From positions 62,001 through 126,000 of the forward strand of contig NZ_JAKRGH010000016.1 of the NCBI RefSeq assembly GCF_022347565.1: DNA of 64,000 nucleotides, read 5' to 3'. Position 1 is the first letter of the stretch, and every line of letters begins with the position of its first letter. Both the position numbers and the translations under genes were made by a program. Under the pieces are notes generated by a model. It ran no database searches, was not told the DNA's origin, and was given only the letters and a program-made list of their open reading frames with translations. Origin of the DNA: Vibrio sp. Of7-15. Lineage in GTDB: Bacteria > Pseudomonadota > Gammaproteobacteria > Enterobacterales > Vibrionaceae. Below, piece after piece: positions 57,982-64,000 of the stretch.

Positions 57982-58950
57982 TTACTGCTGGTTTTCTTTT
58001 TCAGTAAACAGACCTGCAAACAGAGCCGTACTGAGGTAACGCTCACCTGAGCTTGGTAGCACAGTAACAATGGTCTTATCTGCAAATTCTGGCAATGCAG
58101 CAAGGCGATTTGCCGCGACAACAGCAGCACCAGAAGAGATACCAGCAAGGATGCCTTCTTCTTCCATAAGGCGGCGTGTCATCTCAATTGCTTCTTCTGA
58201 GGTAACAGCTTCCACGCGGTCAATTAATTCAACATCTAGGTTGCCAGGAATAAAGCCCGCGCCAATACCTTGAATCTTATGAGGTGCAGGTTGCACTTCA
58301 TCACCAGCTAGGGTTTGTGCAATGACAGGAGATTCTGCTGGCTCAACAGCTACAGTTGTGATTGCTTTACCTTGAGTACCTTTAATGTAACGACTAACAC
58401 CTGTTAGTGTACCACCAGTACCGACACCTGAAACGAACACATCGATATCGCCGTCAGTCGCTTCCCAGATTTCAGGACCAGTCGTCTTTTCATGAATCGC
58501 AGGGTTTGCTGGGTTGTTAAATTGTTGAAGAAGTAAGTATTTATCTGGGTTTTCCGCTACAATTTCTTCAGCTTTGGCAATTGCCCCTTTCATGCCTTTT
58601 GGAGCTTCTGTTAGTACAAGGTTTGCACCTAATGCTTTAAGTAACTTACGACGTTCTAGACTCATTGATTCAGGCATCGTTAGTGTTAGTTTATAACCAC
58701 GAGCAGCAGCAACAAACGCAAGAGCAATACCAGTATTACCACTTGTAGGCTCGACTAATTCAATACCTTCTTTCAGGGTACCTGCTTTTTCTGCTTCCCA
58801 AATCATATTAGCGCCAATACGACACTTTACGCTAAAACTTGGGTTACGAGCTTCAACTTTTACTAATACGTTCCCGTTACTAACACGGTTTAAACGAACA
58901 AGGGGAGTGTTACCAATAGTTAGCGAGTTATCTTCGTAAATTTTGCTCAT
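57982..58950 (-). CDS. cysK: Cysteine synthase A (O-acetylserine sulfhydrylase)
   Basis: CysK makes cysteine from O-acetylserine and sulfide with PLP. The protein is 322 residues. The PLP lysine is K42 ([13 protein letters not shown]). Further motifs are [16 protein letters not shown] (about 67-82), [17 protein letters not shown] (about 175-191) and [11 protein letters not shown]. It is encoded upstream of ptsH and downstream of cysZ on the same strand, the standard gammaproteobacterial order. Confidence 0.99.
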   Translation of the reverse strand: MSKIYEDNSLTIGNTPLVRLNRVSNGNVLVKVEARNPSFSVKCRIGANMIWEAEKAGTLKEGIELVEPTSGNTGIALAFVAAARGYKLTLTMPESMSLERRKLLKALGANLVLTEAPKGMKGAIAKAEEIVAENPDKYLLLQQFNNPANPAIHEKTTGPEIWEATDGDIDVFVSGVGTGGTLTGVSRYIKGTQGKAITTVAVEPAESPVIAQTLAGDEVQPAPHKIQGIGAGFIPGNLDVELIDRVEAVTSEEAIEMTRRLMEEEGILAGISSGAAVVAANRLAALPEFADKTIVTVLPSSGERYLSTALFAGLFTEKENQQ

Positions 58951-59183
58951 GCTTTCGTTCCTTCATTACACGATAGATAGTCAATAGCTTATCTTGATTA
59001 ATAGATAGTAAGCATACGTTTAGAGTTAAAAATCAAGAAGGAATAAATCGTTATAAGATATGGTTATAAGCAGATAATTATTCCTGAAAGTAGAAGATAG
59101 ACTAATTTATCGTCATGTGTGTGAATTAAAAGACGATTATGAGCGACATAGGATGCTGCTACCCATAATCATCTTGAGGGGCG

Positions 59184-59942
59184 TTATGATAAGTGGCGCT
59201 CTCGATAGACATCGACCCACATAGCAGTGGCTCCACATACAGCAACAGGCATGATGAATAAATTCACGATTGGCATCATAGTAAAGAAGGCCACTAGTGC
59301 TCCAAAGCTGAGAGATTTTCCTCTATTCCCTTTGAGATCATCTCTCATGTTCATGAAAGAGACTTTGTGGTTGTCGAATGGGTAGTCACAATATTGAATA
59401 GCCATCATCCACGCCGTAAACATAAACCATAAGATTGGCCCAATTGTTTGCCCTACCGCTGGTATCCAAAGCAGAATGAATAGCCCGAGTGCTTTGGGTA
59501 GGTAATACCATAGCTTTTGCCATTCACGTTTGAGGATTCGCGGAATATCGGCAAGTGCTTCTTTAATGCCGCTGTCAGGTGCCTGCTGCCCCGTTAATTT
59601 TGCCTCTAAATGTTCTGATAGTAGTCCGTTGAATGGTGCTGCAATCCAATTTGCAATGGTACTAAAGAAGTAAGAAAAAGTGACCAAGATAGCTATTACC
59701 ATCAATGGCCAAATTAGGTAAGCGAGCCAATCTAGCCAGCTTGGTACATAGGAAAGCCAGCCATCAATCCAGCCCCCCATTTGAGATATCATCCACGCAA
59801 AAGCACCACCAAGTAACAGAAGGTTGATAATTAACGGAATAATGACAAATCGGCGAATGCCTGGTTGGGCACATAATTTTGCCCCTTGAGTAAAGTAATG
59901 GACGCCGTTTAAAGATGAGTGGGATGGTTGAGAATGAGTCAT
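59184..59942 (-). CDS. cysZ: Sulfate transporter CysZ
   Basis: CysZ brings sulfate across the inner membrane for cysteine synthesis. The 252-residue protein has hydrophobic segments near 31-53, 68-92, 145-168 (with [20 protein letters not shown]) and 205-235. The conserved [13 protein letters not shown] (about 99-111) and [13 protein letters not shown] (about 184-196) are diagnostic. It lies 233 bases upstream of cysK on the same strand. It is divergent from zipA, as in E. coli. Confidence 0.95.
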   Translation of the reverse strand: MTHSQPSHSSLNGVHYFTQGAKLCAQPGIRRFVIIPLIINLLLLGGAFAWMISQMGGWIDGWLSYVPSWLDWLAYLIWPLMVIAILVTFSYFFSTIANWIAAPFNGLLSEHLEAKLTGQQAPDSGIKEALADIPRILKREWQKLWYYLPKALGLFILLWIPAVGQTIGPILWFMFTAWMMAIQYCDYPFDNHKVSFMNMRDDLKGNRGKSLSFGALVAFFTMMPIVNLFIMPVAVCGATAMWVDVYRERHLS

Positions 59943-60269
59943 TTTTCCTCCTAATAATCGCTGACCTCATCATAGTCGTGTGAAGAGGTTGATTCAATTA
60001 AGAATCGAGCACAGTTCAAAATAACGGCAAGCTTACATTCTGTTGCTATTTTAAATCTATTGAACAGTGTGCTGGGTCACATTATCAATAGGATAGAAAG
60101 GGTGAATTTATACAAAAGTGGTCCATAGTTTTGATAGAGTAAGAAAATAACCGTGATAAAACGAGCTTCATAAGATAGGATCAGTAGTTATATGATGGAA
60201 TGTCTAACGTTGCTTTCGGTATTTATCTGATAAGCCTTCTGGAAATTGACTAAGAGCAGAGAATTTGAA
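59943..60269. other. Divergent cysZ/zipA intergenic region
   Basis: A 327-base AT-rich stretch with stops in all frames. It must hold the cysZ and zipA promoters. I see no repeat, RNA gene or clear operator. Confidence 0.5.
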
Positions 60270-61148
60270 ATGCAGGAATTGCGCCTGGTTCTGATAATTG
60301 TTGGTGCGCTAGCTATTGGTGCATTATTATTTCACGGCCTTTGGACCAGCCGAAAGGAAAAAAGCACAAAATTTGGCGATAAGCCATTAAGTAAGCTAGA
60401 TGATGAGCTTGATGAAGAGAGCGATCAAAATTCTCGTAGTGCTGGCCGTGCGTTTAGTCAGGTAGGTTCAGAGTCTACCCCAGAGCCGAGTAAAACACGT
60501 AAAGAACCAGAATTTGGATTTGAAAATAATATTCAAGGAGATCCTCTGTTGGATTCTGGCGCGAAGCTGGATAATGTAAACTCGGCAGCAGAGCCAGTAA
60601 CTCAGCCTGCAATGTCAACAATGACCGCTGAGGTCGACATTCCGCATGACTCTGAGCAACAAGCTGTTAGTTTTACGGCAGAAGCTGCTCCTGTTGTAGA
60701 TGAGGTGGCGATTACAGAGCCAGAGCCCGTAAAAGAAGATGTGATTGTTTTACATGTACATATTACGGGAGAAGAGCGTTTTAAAGGACCTCGGTTGTTT
60801 AACAGCCTTGAGCAAAATGGTTTGCTATTTGGTGAAATGGCTATTTACCACCGTCATGCTGATCTTGCGGGAACCGGTAAAGTGCTTTTTAGTGTGGCGA
60901 ACATGGTAGCACCAGGTAACTTCCGTTTGGATAATCCAGATGAATTTGAAACTCCAGGAATAGCATTTTTTATGACTTTGCCTTGCTATGGTGAAGCGGA
61001 TCATAACTTTAAATTAATGTTAAAAACCGCCCAACAGATCGCAGATGATCTTGGCGGGCATGTATTAGATGAACACCGTAATTTAATGACGCCAAATAAA
61101 TTAGATGAATATCGAGAGAGAGTTCGTCAATTTGTGAGTGAAGGTTAA
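60270..61148 (+). CDS. zipA: Cell division protein ZipA
   Basis: ZipA tethers FtsZ to the membrane at the division site. The protein is 292 residues. It has an N-terminal transmembrane helix (about 5-25, LVLIIVGALAIGALLFHGLW), a basic patch (SRKEKSTKFGDK), a long acidic and Pro/Glu-rich linker (about 40-165), and the C-terminal FtsZ-binding domain (about 166-290), starting VIVLHVHITGEERFKG. I chose ATG 60270 (MQELRLVLII) as in other ZipA proteins; TTG 60246 is unlikely. ligA follows after a terminator. Confidence 0.95.
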   Translation: MQELRLVLIIVGALAIGALLFHGLWTSRKEKSTKFGDKPLSKLDDELDEESDQNSRSAGRAFSQVGSESTPEPSKTRKEPEFGFENNIQGDPLLDSGAKLDNVNSAAEPVTQPAMSTMTAEVDIPHDSEQQAVSFTAEAAPVVDEVAITEPEPVKEDVIVLHVHITGEERFKGPRLFNSLEQNGLLFGEMAIYHRHADLAGTGKVLFSVANMVAPGNFRLDNPDEFETPGIAFFMTLPCYGEADHNFKLMLKTAQQIADDLGGHVLDEHRNLMTPNKLDEYRERVRQFVSEG

Positions 61149-61170
61149 ATTAAGAATATCGTACTAACTT

Positions 61171-61194
61171 AGGCTCCGGTTCGGGGCCTTTTTT
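61171..61194 (+). terminator. Terminator between zipA and ligA
   Basis: A 7-bp stem (AGGCTCC/GGGGCCT, one G-U pair) around a 5-base loop, then TTTTT. Readthrough is likely needed if ligA lacks its own promoter. Confidence 0.75.
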
Positions 61195-61212
61195 ATATAG
61201 TGAGCAACATAA

Positions 61213-63225
<2,013 letters not shown>

Positions 63226-63248
63226 TATTTAGCTTTTTTAATATGAAC

Positions 63249-63290
63249 GCCTCTATGTGATATGAAATACATAGAGGCTTCTTTTTTTTT
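63249..63290 (+). terminator. Terminator after ligA
   Basis: A perfect 10-bp stem, GCCTCTATGT/ACATAGAGGC, around a 10-base loop, followed by a long T-run. Confidence 0.93.
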
Positions 63291-63444
63291 GATTGTAATT
63301 AATTACTCTTTTCATTTGAGCTCTTTTCTAAAGAGTACGTCTGTACTTATTCTAGCCTTCCTCATGCACAATAAAGTTTTCTGTACTGTATTCATTTTAA
63401 TGAGATTTCTGTCGCATTAATAAAAGTCAAGTTTCGTTTAAGTG

Positions 63445-63483
63445 TTTGTTTTTTTTGTTTTTTTTGTTTTTTTGTTTTTTTTT
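63445..63483 (+). repeat. Phased poly-T tract upstream of the porin gene
   Basis: Four T-runs of 8, 8, 7 and 9 bases are separated by single G residues, after an initial TTTG. Such homopolymer runs can slip in replication, and they would also bend DNA or supply an UP-like element directly upstream of TATAAT. Confidence 0.85.
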
Positions 63484-63486
63484 ATA

Positions 63487-63504
63487 ATAAAGTTTGAACT
63501 TTAT
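63487..63504. promoter_or_regulatory. Palindrome at the porin promoter
   Basis: ATAAAGTT-TG-AACTTTAT has perfect 8-bp arms and a 2-base centre. It begins within the TATAAT box, the right place for a dimeric regulator. I do not recognise it as a known operator. Confidence 0.5.
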
Positions 63505-63637
63505 CACTAACAGCTAAAAAGTTTGCGGCGGCTCATATTTTTTTATTTGGAAATTAAGTTCTGATTGATGTTTTTTGATGCGAAGTTAGTCTTATACCCA
63601 TGGATACACAAGATGTATGCAGAAATAAATAAAGGTG

Positions 63638-63662
63638 ATTTCAGTTTTACGAAAACTGAAAT
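63638..63662 (+). promoter_or_regulatory. Hairpin in the porin leader
   Basis: ATTTCAGTTTT pairs perfectly with AAAACTGAAAT (11 bp) around the 3-base loop ACG. It has no T-run, so it is not a terminator. It lies 87 bases before the porin start and could stabilise the mRNA. Confidence 0.55.
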
Positions 63663-63749
63663 AATAGGGAATCACATTTGTTGTCTTCGGCGGCCAACTT
63701 AAGGCAGCAAATGAAAATATACAGCTATATCTATTTTTAGGAGTTTTCC

Positions 63750-64000
63750 ATGGAAAAGACTTTCAAACGTACGCTACTGGGCGCAGCAGTTGCACTTGCT
63801 TCAACTGTTTCTATTAATGCACAAGCAGCGGACTTAACAGATAACGTACAAGTTTATGGTCAAGCTGCAGTGTCAGTTTGGTACCAAAGTTTTGCTGAAG
63901 ATAACAAAGAGAACTCACTAGATGTTGAAAATGAGTCTCGTATTGGTCTACGTGGTACTCAAGAGTTCAATAACTTTGGTCCAGCAGTTATTTGGCAAAT
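63750..64000 (+). CDS. Outer-membrane porin, 5' part
   Basis: The first 83 codons of a general porin. A signal peptide (about 1-27, MEKTFKRTLLGAAVALASTV, cleavage near NAQAA-D) is followed by the beta-barrel start, VQVYGQAAVSVWYQ, then ENESRIGLRGTQEFNNFGPAVIWQ, which is typical of the Gram-negative porin family (OmpU/OmpC type). The start is ATG 63750, with TAGGAG 6 bases upstream. The gene runs off the window. In V. cholerae a porin gene also follows ligA. Confidence 0.92.
   Translation, partial: MEKTFKRTLLGAAVALASTVSINAQAADLTDNVQVYGQAAVSVWYQSFAEDNKENSLDVENESRIGLRGTQEFNNFGPAVIWQ

Larger units (their letters stand above)
63291..63749. other. Long upstream region of the porin gene
   Basis: About 460 bases without an ORF. 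In order it holds poly-T runs (63445-63483), a TATAAT at 63483-63488, an 18-base palindrome (63487-63504) and an 11-bp hairpin (63638-63662). If TATAAT is the -10 box, the porin mRNA leader is about 255 bases long, unusually long for a porin. Confidence 0.6.

Noticed and set aside
60191-60232. Short ATG frame before zipA
   Set aside because: Only about 13 codons and no ribosome site.

Overview
The window is a compact, moderately AT-rich gammaproteobacterial chromosome segment. Gene content and order point to the family Vibrionaceae (Vibrio, Aliivibrio or Photobacterium; I cannot fix the genus by eye). Reasons: the cysK-cysZ-zipA-ligA-porin order, the napFDABC operon followed by a TIGR02808 microprotein and paired with narQP, and several families typical of this group (TIGR03503, DUF2066, DUF2069, DUF2897, DUF2919, DUF2956). 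Almost all of it is core genome. I see no rRNA, tRNA, CRISPR array, insertion sequence, integrase or phage gene.

Layout. (1) 1-10 kb: the 3' end of rnhB, then dnaE, accA and tilS, a small periplasmic cytochrome c, a YjjG-type HAD phosphatase, a membrane protein, glnB and a DUF2189 membrane protein. (2) 10-24 kb: a block matching the E. coli yafD-mltD-gloB-yafS-rnhA-dnaQ and fadE-gmhA-yafJ neighbourhoods. It holds a YafD-like EEP hydrolase, a Yip1 protein, mltD, gloB, a methyltransferase, divergent rnhA/dnaQ, a TIGR03503 protein, fadE behind a good FadR-like operator, a SulP transporter, gmhA and yafJ. (3) 24-40 kb: a block matching E. coli purN-purM-upp-uraA-(hda)-yfgD-bepA-perM-bcp-gcvR-dapA-bamC and yffB-dapE. 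purM is preceded by a complete PurR box. hda is absent from its expected place. uraA is convergent with upp. A VanY-like M15 peptidase overlaps dapE, and bcp has lost its usual resolving cysteine.

(4) 40-47.5 kb: an anaerobic nitrate module. narQP (sensor and regulator) is divergent from napFDABC, which ends in a 44-residue TIGR02808 membrane peptide. The intergenic region carries a near-consensus FNR site and a NarP 7-2-7 heptamer pair. (5) 47.3-54 kb: an accessory stretch with a 61-residue membrane protein behind a strong Fur box, a DUF2956 protein, a Cache-PAS-GGDEF-EAL protein, a DUF2919 membrane protein with a small secreted partner, and a diguanylate cyclase fused to an NMT1/THI5-like substrate-binding domain. 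(6) 54-64 kb: a YfeX-like DyP peroxidase, crr-ptsI-ptsH (the general PTS), cysK, cysZ, zipA, ligA, and the start of an outer-membrane porin whose long upstream region holds phased poly-T runs, a palindrome and a hairpin.

Most genes end in clear rho-independent terminators, several of them shared by convergent neighbours. No new multi-gene system stands out. The most interesting points are regulatory (porin leader, Fur-boxed microprotein, FNR/NarP layout, an inverted repeat between divergent uraA and DUF2066) or departures from the expected family pattern (no hda, single-cysteine Bcp, a TusA-like protein without the CPxP proline). All calls are read from the sequence and from memory of the families; no database search was run.
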